From: Gordonia aichiensis NBRC 108223
Lineage (GTDB): Bacteria > Actinomycetota > Actinomycetes > Mycobacteriales > Mycobacteriaceae
DNA length: 64,000 nt
Direction of reading: 5' to 3'
Assembly: GCF_000332975.1 (NCBI RefSeq)
Contig: NZ_BANR01000025.1
Span: 23,169-87,168, forward strand
Positions 26,856 through 35,198 of this stretch are shown piece by piece. A model generated the notes under the pieces. The model was given only the letters and a program-made list of their open reading frames with translations. It ran no database searches and was not told the origin of the DNA. Every line of letters begins with the position of its first letter. Position 1 is the stretch's first letter. The translations under genes were made by a program, and so were the position numbers.

Positions 26856-28559
26856 ATGACTGACACCGTGATCTCCAGCCCCGCACGTCGGCGACGTGTC
26901 GGCGCGCGTGCGGTCGTGGCTGTGGCGCTTCTCACAACTCTCGTGTTGGCCGGCGATCTGGTCGCGACGCAGTCGCACACGGCTCGCGGTGCGACCACCG
27001 CGGGTCTCGAGGTCGGAAACCTCTCTCGTACCCAACTGGCCCCTGCCGTCGCGGAGCTCCAGAAGCGCGCCGTCCGACCCGTCACGATCCGGACTCCCTC
27101 GGGAAGTCAGACGGTGGCACCACACGAACTCGGCCTGAGCTTCGACGCCGAGGCGACCACCGACCGCCTCATGCGGCAACCGCGCACCCTCTGGGACCGT
27201 GTCACAGCGCTCTTCGGACGTTCGCACGACGTCACGCCGGTCGTCCGGGTCGACCGCACCCGTTTCGCAGCTGCGCTCGATGCGCGCAGGGACGAACTGG
27301 AGAAGGCTGCGGTCGAGGGTGGCGTGCGCTACCGCGGCGCAACCCCGGTCCCCGAGATGCCGAGTCAGGGATTGCGTGTCGTACGCGATCGCGCCGCGCA
27401 GGTCCTGGCCGACCGCTGGCTCGACGGTGACGCCCCCATCGACCTGCCGATGGAACCGTTCTCACCGACGGTGTCGGCAGAGACCGTTCGACGCACGGTC
27501 GAAGGCCCGGCGGCGCGCGCGACGTCGGAGTCGCTTGCGGTGTCGGGCGTCGAGGGCGCGCGGAAGCGGTTGAGTCCCGAGGACCTCGGCGCGATCCTGC
27601 GATTCGAGGCCGACGGCCACGGCGGACTCGTCCCGCGCGCAGACGAGAAGGTGGTGGCGACTCGCGTCGGCGCCGATCTAGGACGCACGGAGCGAGCCCC
27701 CGTCGACGCGACATTCCGGCTGAGCGGTGGCAGTCCTGAGGTGGTGCCCGCGCGCGACGGTGCACGAATCGACTGGCGGAAGACGACGCAGACCATCGTC
27801 GACGCCGCGCTTGCCGACGACCGCCCCGATGCGGTCGACGCGACGTATCAGGTGCGGAAGCCGAAGTTGACGACGGCGAAGGCGAAGAGCCTCGGCGTCG
27901 ACGAGGTGGTCTCGGAGTTCACCACCGGCGACTTCTCGTCGGCGTCGGGCGAGAACATCAGGCTCGTGGCCCACGAGGTCGACGGCGCGGTGGTGCTGCC
28001 CGGTGAATCGTTCTCGCTCAACTCCTACACCGGTCCGCGGGGTGAGGCTCAGGGGTACGTCACGTCGACGATCATCGACCACGGCAGGCCGTCGAAGGCG
28101 GTCGGCGGTGGGATCTCACAGTTTGCGACGACGCTCTACAACGCCTCGTACTTCGCGGGACTCGAGGACGTCGACCACACCGAGCACAGCTACTACATCT
28201 CGCGGTACCCCGAAGCGCGCGAGGCGACGGTCTTCGAGGGCGCGATCGACCTCGTCTTCCGCAACAACACGCGCAACGGGATTCTCATCGAGACCAACTG
28301 GACCCCGTCGTCGGTGACCGTACGGATGTGGAGCACCAAGACCGTCGACGTTCAATCGATCACCGGCGATCGGTACGCGTACACCTCGCCCGCGGTCGTC
28401 GAGTTGCCGGGCGGTCAGGATTGTATGGCCGCCACCGGGATTCGTGGTTTCACGACGTCGAACACGCGGGTCATCACCGACGCCGCGAGCGGCAACGAGA
28501 TCAGCAGGCACACACGGACCGTCAAGTACGACCCCGAGCCGACGGTTCGCTGCGTCTGA
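26856..28559 (+). CDS. VanW family protein with peptidoglycan-binding-like domains
   Basis: The 567-residue exported protein has one N-terminal helix (VVAVALLTTLVLAGDLVA) that serves as signal or anchor. Residues of about 45-340 contain two YoaR-like putative peptidoglycan-binding repeats (for example GLEVGNLSRTQLAPAVAELQ). The VanW domain spans roughly 360-530, with SEFTTGDFSSASGENIRLVA, GESFSLNSYTGPR, AVGGGISQFATTLYNASYFA and a late Cys pair region. The name comes from a vancomycin-resistance cluster, but the function of VanW is not established and no van genes are nearby. It is the first gene of the segment that separates fadA2 from fadE5. Confidence 0.88.
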   Translation: MTDTVISSPARRRRVGARAVVAVALLTTLVLAGDLVATQSHTARGATTAGLEVGNLSRTQLAPAVAELQKRAVRPVTIRTPSGSQTVAPHELGLSFDAEATTDRLMRQPRTLWDRVTALFGRSHDVTPVVRVDRTRFAAALDARRDELEKAAVEGGVRYRGATPVPEMPSQGLRVVRDRAAQVLADRWLDGDAPIDLPMEPFSPTVSAETVRRTVEGPAARATSESLAVSGVEGARKRLSPEDLGAILRFEADGHGGLVPRADEKVVATRVGADLGRTERAPVDATFRLSGGSPEVVPARDGARIDWRKTTQTIVDAALADDRPDAVDATYQVRKPKLTTAKAKSLGVDEVVSEFTTGDFSSASGENIRLVAHEVDGAVVLPGESFSLNSYTGPRGEAQGYVTSTIIDHGRPSKAVGGGISQFATTLYNASYFAGLEDVDHTEHSYYISRYPEAREATVFEGAIDLVFRNNTRNGILIETNWTPSSVTVRMWSTKTVDVQSITGDRYAYTSPAVVELPGGQDCMAATGIRGFTTSNTRVITDAASGNEISRHTRTVKYDPEPTVRCV

Positions 28560-28633
28560 CATCGGCCCGACACCCCGAGCGATCGCTCGGCCCCTCTGTT
28601 ATCCCCGACACATCCCGTCGTAGGCTGACCGGT

Positions 28634-29410
28634 GTGGATATCAATGGAGCAAGTGCAATCGTGACGGGTGGGGCGTCGGGCATCGGCGCCGCAGTGGTTC
28701 GCCAGTTGGCCGCCAAGGGCGCGAAGGTCGTCGTCGCCGACCTCAACGCCGACAAGGGCGGACTGCTGGCCAAAGAGGTGGGCGGAGAGTTCGTCTCGGT
28801 CGATGTCACCGACACCGCCGAGATCGAGACCGCGGTCAACCAGGCGAGTGAACTCGGGCCCCTGCGTGTGCTGGTCAACTCGGCGGGTATCGGTTGGGCG
28901 CAGCGCACCATCGGCAAGGACGGCGAGTTCGCCTCCGCGCACAATCTCGACGCGTACAAGAAGGTCATCGCGATCAATCTGATCGGCACCTTCGATGCGA
29001 TCCGTCTGGCTGCGACCGCGATGAGTCGGCTCGAGCCCACAGAGACAGGTGAGCGCGGCGCCATCGTCTCGATGGCCAGTGTCGCGGCATTCGACGGTCA
29101 GATCGGCCAGGCCGCCTACTCGTCGTCGAAGGGCGGCGTTGTCGGCATGACGCTCCCGGTCGCCCGCGACCTGTCGGCCGTCGGCATCCGCGTCAACACC
29201 GTCGCACCCGGTCTGATCGACACCCCGATCTACGGGTCGGGCCCCGACTCGGATGCGTTCAAGGCCAATCTCGGCAAGAACGTCCTGTTCCCGAAGCGTC
29301 TGGGCGAGCCGGACGAGCTGGCGTCGATGGTCATCGAACTCGTCAGCAACTCGTACATGAACGCCGAGGTCGTCCGCGTCGACGGCGGCATCCGGATGCC
29401 ACCGAAGTAA
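28634..29410 (+). CDS. SDR dehydrogenase, HSD10 / 2-methyl-3-hydroxybutyryl-CoA type
   Basis: The 258-residue short-chain dehydrogenase is NAD-linked, from the Asp after beta2 (VVVADLNADKGG). The cofactor loop is TGGASGIGAAVV, NSAGIGWAQRT gives the Asn, and the catalytic Ser-Tyr-Lys are in SMASVAAFDGQIGQAAYSSS followed by KGG. The overall sequence is closest to type 10 17-beta-hydroxysteroid / 3-hydroxyacyl-CoA dehydrogenases (Rv1144-like), which oxidise 3-hydroxy-2-methylacyl-CoA and similar thioesters. That fits a neighbourhood of beta-oxidation genes, but the substrate is inferred. GTG at 28634 directly precedes the Rossmann fold. Confidence 0.87.
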   Translation: MDINGASAIVTGGASGIGAAVVRQLAAKGAKVVVADLNADKGGLLAKEVGGEFVSVDVTDTAEIETAVNQASELGPLRVLVNSAGIGWAQRTIGKDGEFASAHNLDAYKKVIAINLIGTFDAIRLAATAMSRLEPTETGERGAIVSMASVAAFDGQIGQAAYSSSKGGVVGMTLPVARDLSAVGIRVNTVAPGLIDTPIYGSGPDSDAFKANLGKNVLFPKRLGEPDELASMVIELVSNSYMNAEVVRVDGGIRMPPK

Positions 29411-29432
29411 TCGGGCACATGCCCTGGGTCGT

Positions 29433-29466
29433 GAACAGTCGGGTGCCCAGCGGCACCCGACTGTTC
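29433..29466 (+). terminator. Terminator after the SDR gene
   Basis: A perfect 15-bp stem (GAACAGTCGGGTGCC and its complement) with the tetraloop CAGC begins 22 bases after the SDR stop. No T-run follows. Confidence 0.8.
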
Positions 29467-29544
29467 CGGCGCGACCCGCGTTCACCGAGCTGCCTGGCTG
29501 TCGGATAGCCTCGGAGAACAGTCGGTTCGTCCGTTCCGCCGTGT

Positions 29545-29697
29545 GGAGCCCCGACGTGTGGGCGGACGACGAGACACCGCGATGTGTCGAGGGGAACCCG
29601 GTGTGAGTCCGGGACTGTCCCGCAACGGTGAGTCGACGGCGAGTACGCGTCGACGAGTCCGATCACCTGCCGCTGTGCCGGATACGCCGTATCCGGC
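29545..29697 (+). ncRNA. Cobalamin (B12) riboswitch
   Basis: The conserved core is plain: GGGAACCCGGTGTGAGTCC at 29592-29610, then GGGACTGTCCCGCAACGGTG, which forms the P4-P6 centre. A variable P7-like hairpin follows with GTCGAC arms, then AGTCCGATCACCTGCCG, the terminal B12 box, ending near 29672. A 9-bp hairpin (GCCGGATAC with GTATCCGGC) at 29677-29697 follows without a T-run and is probably part of the expression platform. Cobalamin riboswitches in actinobacteria often lower expression of B12-independent enzymes when B12 is plentiful, and the gene downstream is MetE-like. Outer boundaries are approximate. Confidence 0.92.
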
Positions 29698-29715
29698 GGT
29701 CTGTCCGCCTCGAGG

Positions 29716-29844
29716 ATGAGCGCGCGGCACTCCGACTACCCGGTTGCGGGTGGGGCTCTTGCAGATAAGGGTTCATGGGCGTGCACACGTGGTCGTAGGG
29801 CGGACGCCATCCGAACCGATCGAAAGTGTGCAGTAACCCGATGA
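29716..29844 (+). CDS. Upstream ORF (42 aa) between B12 riboswitch and MetE-like gene
   Basis: This ORF of 42 codons starts at ATG 29716, just after a CTCGAGG stretch and 19 bases past the riboswitch hairpin. It ends in TGA at 29842-29844, sharing an ATGA with the start of the MetE-like gene. The peptide begins MSARHSDYPVAGG and looks like no known domain. The 4-base overlap suggests that ribosomes finishing this ORF re-start on the main gene, which itself has no obvious ribosome-binding site. Coupled upstream ORFs of this kind have been reported for the B12 riboswitches of M. tuberculosis. Coding is inferred from arrangement alone. Confidence 0.6.
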   Translation: MSARHSDYPVAGGALADKGSWACTRGRRADAIRTDRKCAVTR

Positions 29845-31052
29845 CTGGTATAGCCACGTCCCAGGCAGGAAGTCTTCCCCGTACGACGCGACTCGTCGAG
29901 GCCAACAAGGCGCGCCAGGAGTCAGCCGACGGACTCGAACTCCACACAAGCGCAGACTTCGAGTCGTTGCTCGCCGACGAGGTCGCCGCCCTGGTGAAGC
30001 GCCAGGTCGATCTGGGGATCACGATTCCCGGTGACGGCGAATACGGAAAATCGATGTCCAGCAACGTCGATTACGGTGCCTGGTGGTCGTATTCGTTCAA
30101 CCGGCTCGGTGGCCTTGAGCTGACCGACGGCGGTCCGTTCGCCGACGAACCGAAACGTTCGACGCCGGGCCACGTCAGACTCACGACCTTCCCGGATCGT
30201 CGGGACTGGACGATCTTCGCCGACGCCTATCACGATCCGGACAGCGGTATCGCGGTGGGCGAGCGTGGGGCGCTGTTCCCGACTGCTACCGGTCCGGTCA
30301 CCTACACAGGACACGATGCGATAGCCGCCGATATCGCGAATTTCACCGCGGCGCTTGCCGAATCGGATCAGAAGGCCGGATTCATCACCTCGCTGTCGCC
30401 TGGCTCGGCATCGCGGATCGGCAATGACTACTACGCGACCGAGGAAGAGTTCATCTGGGCCTGTGCCGACGCGATGCGCGAGGAGTACAAGGCGATCATC
30501 GACGCGGGCCTCATCCTGCAGATCGACGATCCGTCGATCGCGGAGAACTGGGACCAGATCAACCCGGAACCGACGATCGAGGACTATCTCGCATTCACCC
30601 GCATTCGCGTCGAGGCGCTCAATCACGCGCTGCGGGGATTTCCGGCCGAGCAGGTGCGTTTCCACCTGTGCTGGGGAAGCTGGCACGGGCCGCACACCAC
30701 CGACCTGGAGTTCCGTTACCTCGTCGACCTCATGCTCGAGATCAACGCGGGCACATACTCATTCGAGGGCGCCAACGCGAGACACGAGCACGAGTGGAAG
30801 ATCTGGCAAGACGTCAGACTTCCCGAAGGGAAGAAGATCGCACCGGGCGTCGTCAGTCACGCGACCAATGTGGTCGAGCATCCCGAACTCGTCGCCGACC
30901 GGATCGAGCGTTTCGCGACGCTGGTCGGACCGGAGAACGTCGTCGCGTCGACGGACTGCGGACTCGGTGGTCGTATTCATCCGCAGATCGCGTGGGCCAA
31001 GCTCGAAAGCCTCACGCGCGGTGCCGAGTTGGCGTCTGCCCGGCTGACCTGA
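29841..31052 (+). CDS. Cobalamin-independent methionine synthase-like (MetE C-terminal-type) protein
   Basis: The 403-residue protein has only the C-terminal-type TIM barrel of MetE, found also in core methionine synthases and epoxyalkane:coenzyme M transferase. It keeps a zinc-type thiolate site: His275 and Cys277 in RFHLCWGSWHG, an acidic residue about 23 further on (Glu300), and Cys373 in VASTDCGLGGRIH. Folate-binding residues of the MetE N-terminal half are missing, so the methyl or alkyl donor is unclear. The B12 riboswitch argues for methionine synthesis or another step that a B12-dependent enzyme can replace. ATG at 29841 is chosen because it overlaps the upstream ORF stop and starts the family-like TSQAGSLPRT. 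Confidence 0.8.
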   Translation: MTGIATSQAGSLPRTTRLVEANKARQESADGLELHTSADFESLLADEVAALVKRQVDLGITIPGDGEYGKSMSSNVDYGAWWSYSFNRLGGLELTDGGPFADEPKRSTPGHVRLTTFPDRRDWTIFADAYHDPDSGIAVGERGALFPTATGPVTYTGHDAIAADIANFTAALAESDQKAGFITSLSPGSASRIGNDYYATEEEFIWACADAMREEYKAIIDAGLILQIDDPSIAENWDQINPEPTIEDYLAFTRIRVEALNHALRGFPAEQVRFHLCWGSWHGPHTTDLEFRYLVDLMLEINAGTYSFEGANARHEHEWKIWQDVRLPEGKKIAPGVVSHATNVVEHPELVADRIERFATLVGPENVVASTDCGLGGRIHPQIAWAKLESLTRGAELASARLT

Positions 31053-31097
31053 GCTGCCGGGAGAGTGGGTCCTGTACGACAGTTGTGCCACGCCCGC

Positions 31098-32792
31098 TCA
31101 GCGGAATCGCGTCATTTCCACCATCTTTCGGTCCAGGGTGAACACCGTCATCCGCGACGTGTTCGCGGTGGCGATGATGTTCTCCATACGCTGATTGGGA
31201 ATGAGTGAGCGAACCGCTGCGCGCAATCGCGGATTCGTGTCGACGCGGTGGCGGTCTTTGCCATCGAGCACCAGCATCCCCTGGTAGAGGCGCTGATATG
31301 AGGTCAACCCCTCAGGTGTCCAACCGGGCCGTGGTGTCGGTGCGAGGTAGCCGATGAGATCGGCGCACGTGCCGTCGACGCACAGGTCGTACTGCGCGGT
31401 GTCGGTCGCATAGTCGAAATTGCGCGTCGTCAGCGTCCATCCCGACTTGTCGGTGTATCGGTAGTTCACATCGGCGCCGGGAACCAGTGTGAGCGAGCTG
31501 GTGTCTCCCGTCCTGTTGTCGAGCAGTGGGCGCGCGAGTGAGTAGCCGCTGACCGGCGCGAACGACCACGATGCGTTCGGGTCGATCGGCTTGTACCAGT
31601 AGCCGTTCTGCCCGTTGCGTCGGCCCTCGACACGGAGTTCGCGCTTGTCTGATGAGAATCCGGTTTGCCGGATGGTGATGGCCGACGTGATCTCACCGGG
31701 AACCTTCGGCTGCCGGACCCACGCGGGCGGAGGTAGTTGGAACTTGGCGTAGGCCTGCGGAAATATGCTGCGCAGGAACGGATACTGCGCGAAGAATCCC
31801 TCGAAGTTGTTGGGGGCGCCCTGTAGATTCCCCTGGTTCTCCGGCGTGTACGAGAAGAAGAGGGTGTCGGCTCCGGAGATGTCGAAATCCCACAGACGTG
31901 TGTACATGTCGCCGTAGTCGTTGATCACGAAGGTCGTCGAACCCGACGACGACAGATTGCGCGATACGAACCGTCCGCCGAGCGGGCCAAGCATCTCGTA
32001 GCTGTAGTCGTCGGAGAAGCGTTTGTCGCTGGGTTTGAGCGGGTCTGCTCCGGGCAACCATGGGTCGAGGATGTGGATCCGGTTTCCGTTCTTGGACAGG
32101 GTGTAGACGGTTGTGACGCCTGCGCCGCCGACGGGCTGTTTGTGGCCCGCGCTGTCTGTCCACGTCGCCTCTTGGCGGAAAGGAATCACCGAGGTGTAAA
32201 TGGGATCAAGCCACGAGAAGCTCCATGCGCGCTGGTCGGGTCGAACCTTGTTGCCTGCGGGGTTGAGCCAGATCGGCGAACCGAATCGTGTGGTCCACCA
32301 CCACAGTTCAGGTGTCTCGTCAGCGGATTCCAAGGTGGCGATTCGGCCGCCGTACACCAGAACGACGAGCCGACTCCCGTCGACGGACAAGCCGGTCATC
32401 TGCCCCTGCAAACACTGAGGAACTGGCGCGATCCGCCAATCCCCCTGTGTCTTGGCAGATTTCGCATAGAGGTTGCCGCCAAAGAGTGCGTACTGCCAGA
32501 TCGAGTTGAAACCGGTCTTGTCTGTCCGTAGGTGGATTCTCGGTGGAAGGGCGCGCTGTACACGGTCGTCGGCACGCGGCATGGTGAGTAGTCCGATTCC
32601 GGGATTCGGTGCGTGGAGGGGAACGGGCCACGCGCCCGCACGTCCGGGAAAGGTCAGCCAGGCGCAGCTGACCGGTTTCGGTAGGACCCCGATGGGGAGC
32701 CGTTCGTCGGCACGCGCACTCGGGGACAGCCCCATGGCGAGCGCCGCAGCGATGATCAGTCCAAGCGATACACGGCAGAAGCTCTTCGACAT
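31098..32792 (-). CDS. Large secreted protein of unknown function
   Basis: The 564-residue protein has a clear signal peptide (MSKSFCRVSLGLIIAAALAM, then Ala-x-Ala cleavage near ARADE). The mature part is rich in Trp, Tyr, Gly and Asp and has no transmembrane helix. Cys pairs in DLCVDGTCADLIG and around the N-terminal region may form disulfides. I do not recognise a family, and the repeated short strands suggest a beta-propeller or similar extracellular fold. ATG at 32792 is preferred because 53 upstream codons antisense to nothing useful lack coding character and the signal begins here. It is convergent with the MetE-like gene and has a long palindrome upstream. Confidence 0.72.
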   Translation of the reverse strand: MSKSFCRVSLGLIIAAALAMGLSPSARADERLPIGVLPKPVSCAWLTFPGRAGAWPVPLHAPNPGIGLLTMPRADDRVQRALPPRIHLRTDKTGFNSIWQYALFGGNLYAKSAKTQGDWRIAPVPQCLQGQMTGLSVDGSRLVVLVYGGRIATLESADETPELWWWTTRFGSPIWLNPAGNKVRPDQRAWSFSWLDPIYTSVIPFRQEATWTDSAGHKQPVGGAGVTTVYTLSKNGNRIHILDPWLPGADPLKPSDKRFSDDYSYEMLGPLGGRFVSRNLSSSGSTTFVINDYGDMYTRLWDFDISGADTLFFSYTPENQGNLQGAPNNFEGFFAQYPFLRSIFPQAYAKFQLPPPAWVRQPKVPGEITSAITIRQTGFSSDKRELRVEGRRNGQNGYWYKPIDPNASWSFAPVSGYSLARPLLDNRTGDTSSLTLVPGADVNYRYTDKSGWTLTTRNFDYATDTAQYDLCVDGTCADLIGYLAPTPRPGWTPEGLTSYQRLYQGMLVLDGKDRHRVDTNPRLRAAVRSLIPNQRMENIIATANTSRMTVFTLDRKMVEMTRFR

Positions 32793-32904
32793 TGCGGTGG
32801 TCTCCGAGTCGCGAAATGAGTGGGATCGTGCACTGTTGAAGTCACTATATTGATTTCCGCCATTGTTGTTTGTGGTTACGGGAATCCGCCGACAAGTGGG
32901 TCGA

Positions 32905-32944
32905 ATCGACAGATGTGGGTGCTGCAGCACCCACATCTGTCGAT
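32905..32944. repeat. 40-bp perfect palindrome
   Basis: Two arms of exactly 20 bases, centred on CTGCAG between 32924 and 32925, are perfect complements with no loop. The left arm is ATCGACAGATGTGGGTGCTG. It lies 113 bp upstream of the secreted-protein start and downstream of the fadE5 terminator. It could be an operator, a second terminator or a cruciform site. Confidence 0.97.
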
Positions 32945-33007
32945 ATGACACACATTCAGGTCGGGTGCGGGCGGCCCGTCAGCGGAGAAGGTTCGACACA
33001 CAGCAGT

Positions 33008-33037
33008 GGCCCCGCAACCGAATCCGGTTGCGGGGCC
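33008..33037 (-). terminator. Terminator after fadE5
   Basis: A perfect 13-bp stem (GGCCCCGCAACCG and CGGTTGCGGGGCC) with the loop AATC lies 24 bases beyond the fadE5 stop. The G/C-rich stem without a T-run is typical of the group. Confidence 0.82.
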
Positions 33038-33060
33038 GCAGTTGTCGTAAAATCAGCGAA

Positions 33061-34890
33061 TCAGAACGCTGCTTCGTCAAGCTCCATGACGTCGTTGTCG
33101 ATGTTCTCGACGACGCTGCGCACCGAGGTCAGCAGCGGCAGCATGTTCTTCGCGAAGAAGCTCGCCACGGCGATCTTGCCCTCGTAGAAGGCCTTGTCGG
33201 CGTCGTCGCCCGCATCGAGCTTGCCCAGCGCCACCTCGGCCTGCTTGAGCAGCAGCCACCCGATCAGCAGGTCGCCGACAGCCATGAGGTAGCGCACGGA
33301 ACCGAGGCCGACCTTGTAGAGCTGCGTCGAGTCCTCCTGGGCGCCCATGAGGTACCCGGTCAGCGTCGCGGTCATCGACTGCACGTCCTCGAGAGCGGTC
33401 TTCAGCAGGGCACGCTCGGTCTTGAGTCGGCCGTTGCCCGCCTCCGAGTCGATGAACGACTGGATCTGACCGGCGACGTGTGCGAGGGCCTGTCCCTTGT
33501 CGCGGATGATCTTGCGGAAGAAGAAGTCCTGCGCCTGGATGGCCGTTGTGCCCTCGTAGAGCGAGTCGATCTTCGAGTCACGGATGTACTGCTCGACCGG
33601 GTAATCCTGCAGGAAGCCGGAGCCGCCGTAGGTCTGCAGCGACTCGGTGAGCGTGCCGTACGCGCGCTCGGAGCCGACTCCCTTGACGATCGGCAGCAGC
33701 AGGTCGTTGACCCGATGTGCGGTGTCCGCATCGGCGCCCGAGACGATCTTCGCCGCGGCCTCGTCCTGGTGCGATGCGGTGTAGAGGTACACGGCGCGCA
33801 GACCCTCGGCGTAGGCCTTCTGGGTCATCAGGGCACGACGCACATCCGGGTGATGGGTGATCGTCACGCGGGGAGCGGTCTTGTCGGTCATCTGGGTCAT
33901 GTCGGCACCTTGGACGCGCTCCTTGGCGTAGTCGAGTGCGTTCAGGTAGCCGGTCGACAGCGTCGAGATGGCCTTGGTGCCCACCATCATTCGAGCGTGC
34001 TCGATGACGTCGAACATCTGCGCGATGCCCTTGTGTACCTCGCCGACGAGCCAGCCCTTGGCGGGAACGCCGTGCTGGCCGAAGGTGACCTCGCAGGTCG
34101 CGGAGACCTTCAGGCCCATCTTGTGCTCGACGTTGGTGACGAAGACACCGTTGCGCTCGCCGAGCTCACCGGTCTCGTGGTCGAAGTGGAACTTGGGGAC
34201 GAAGAACAGCGACAGGCCCTTGGTGCCCGGTCCGGCGCCCTCAGGACGTGCGAGAACGAGGTGGAAGATGTTCTCGGTCATGTCCTGGTCACCGGAGGTG
34301 ATGAATCGCTTCACACCGTCGATGTGCCAGGAGCCGTCCTCCTGCTGCGTGGCCTTGGTGCGGCCAGCGCCGACGTCCGAACCGGCGTCGGGCTCGGTCA
34401 GCACCATGGTGGCGCCCCAGCCGCGCTCGGCGCAGATCTGCGCCCACTTCTTCTGCTCGTCGGTGGCGTTGTCGTAGAAGATCTCGGAGAAGCCTGCACC
34501 CGCCGAGTACATGAACAGAGCCGGGTTGGCGCCCAGCACCATCTCGGCGAGGGCCCAGTAGAGCGTGCGGGGAGCCGGCATGCCGCCAAGGTCCTCGTGC
34601 AGACCGACCTTGTCCCAACCGGCCTCGATGTAGGCGTTGTAGGACTTCTTGAATGCTTCGGGGATGGTGACGCTGTGCGTCTCCGGGTCGAAGGTCGGGG
34701 GATTGCGGTCGCCCTCGGCGAACGACTCCGCGATGACACCCTCGGACAGGTTCTTCACCTCGCGGAGCATGTCGACAGCGGTTTCGTGGTCGAGATCGCC
34801 GAACTCTTCGGATTCGAGGACCTTGTCGAGTTCGAACACATCGAAGAGGTTGAACTGCAGGTCGCGCATGTTGCTCTTGTAATGACCCAT
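33061..34890 (-). CDS. fadE5: Acyl-CoA dehydrogenase FadE5
   Basis: The 609-residue acyl-CoA dehydrogenase belongs to the long group that carries a C-terminal extension beyond the usual 380 residues. It oxidises saturated acyl-CoA to trans-2-enoyl-CoA with FAD. The nucleotide-binding segment reads [20 protein letters not shown], and the FAD/ETF region holds [20 protein letters not shown]. The extension ([20 protein letters not shown] and on) matches Rv0244c (611 residues) and VLCAD-like enzymes. ATG at 34890 follows AAGAAGGAACC. The promoter has an inverted repeat that matches those of the TetR and fabG4-fadA2 promoters, so it is probably co-regulated with them. Confidence 0.95.
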   Translation of the reverse strand: MGHYKSNMRDLQFNLFDVFELDKVLESEEFGDLDHETAVDMLREVKNLSEGVIAESFAEGDRNPPTFDPETHSVTIPEAFKKSYNAYIEAGWDKVGLHEDLGGMPAPRTLYWALAEMVLGANPALFMYSAGAGFSEIFYDNATDEQKKWAQICAERGWGATMVLTEPDAGSDVGAGRTKATQQEDGSWHIDGVKRFITSGDQDMTENIFHLVLARPEGAGPGTKGLSLFFVPKFHFDHETGELGERNGVFVTNVEHKMGLKVSATCEVTFGQHGVPAKGWLVGEVHKGIAQMFDVIEHARMMVGTKAISTLSTGYLNALDYAKERVQGADMTQMTDKTAPRVTITHHPDVRRALMTQKAYAEGLRAVYLYTASHQDEAAAKIVSGADADTAHRVNDLLLPIVKGVGSERAYGTLTESLQTYGGSGFLQDYPVEQYIRDSKIDSLYEGTTAIQAQDFFFRKIIRDKGQALAHVAGQIQSFIDSEAGNGRLKTERALLKTALEDVQSMTATLTGYLMGAQEDSTQLYKVGLGSVRYLMAVGDLLIGWLLLKQAEVALGKLDAGDDADKAFYEGKIAVASFFAKNMLPLLTSVRSVVENIDNDVMELDEAAF

Positions 34891-35049
34891 TGTCTGGTTC
34901 CTTCTTGTAGACCTGGCTGTTGTGCCGCGGGCTGACGAACTTTGGGCGGGCATCGACGGAGCGTCGGAAAACCTCATCCACCGCAAGCCCTGCCGCGACG
35001 AGTGCCGCTGCGAGGACATCGTGTGTATCGAAGTTGACGCGGACGCCAA

Positions 35050-35065
35050 GTTACTCGCCAGTAAC
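35050..35065. promoter_or_regulatory. Inverted repeat upstream of fadE5
   Basis: GTTACTCGCCAGTAAC is a perfect 6-bp inverted repeat with a 4-bp spacer, 160 bp upstream of the fadE5 start. It fits TTAC(C/T)-N4-(A/G)GTAA. It lies in the roughly 308-bp gap between fadE5 and the nuclease gene, which otherwise holds no feature I can name. Confidence 0.65.
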
Positions 35066-35198
35066 CCCAGTTTACCGCGTGGCCGCATGCAGTAACAACC
35101 GCGGGAAGTGTGAGAGTGCTCGCAATTGCAAGCATGCTGTTCGCTGAAGTGAACTCCGGTCGAATCGGAAGTGCGGTCGCCGGTGACGCAGGGGTGGT

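Noticed and set aside
29677..29697. Riboswitch hairpin as an intrinsic terminator
   Set aside because: The stem is perfect but no T-run follows, and a coupled ORF begins right after it, so translational control is more likely.
32905..32944. Palindrome as an insertion-sequence remnant
   Set aside because: There is no transposase fragment, target duplication or second copy in the window.
32863..34935. 690-codon plus-strand open frame opposite fadE5
   Set aside because: It is the antisense of a well-supported acyl-CoA dehydrogenase. High third-position G+C keeps antisense frames open, and the product is biased to Leu/Val/Arg/His without domains.
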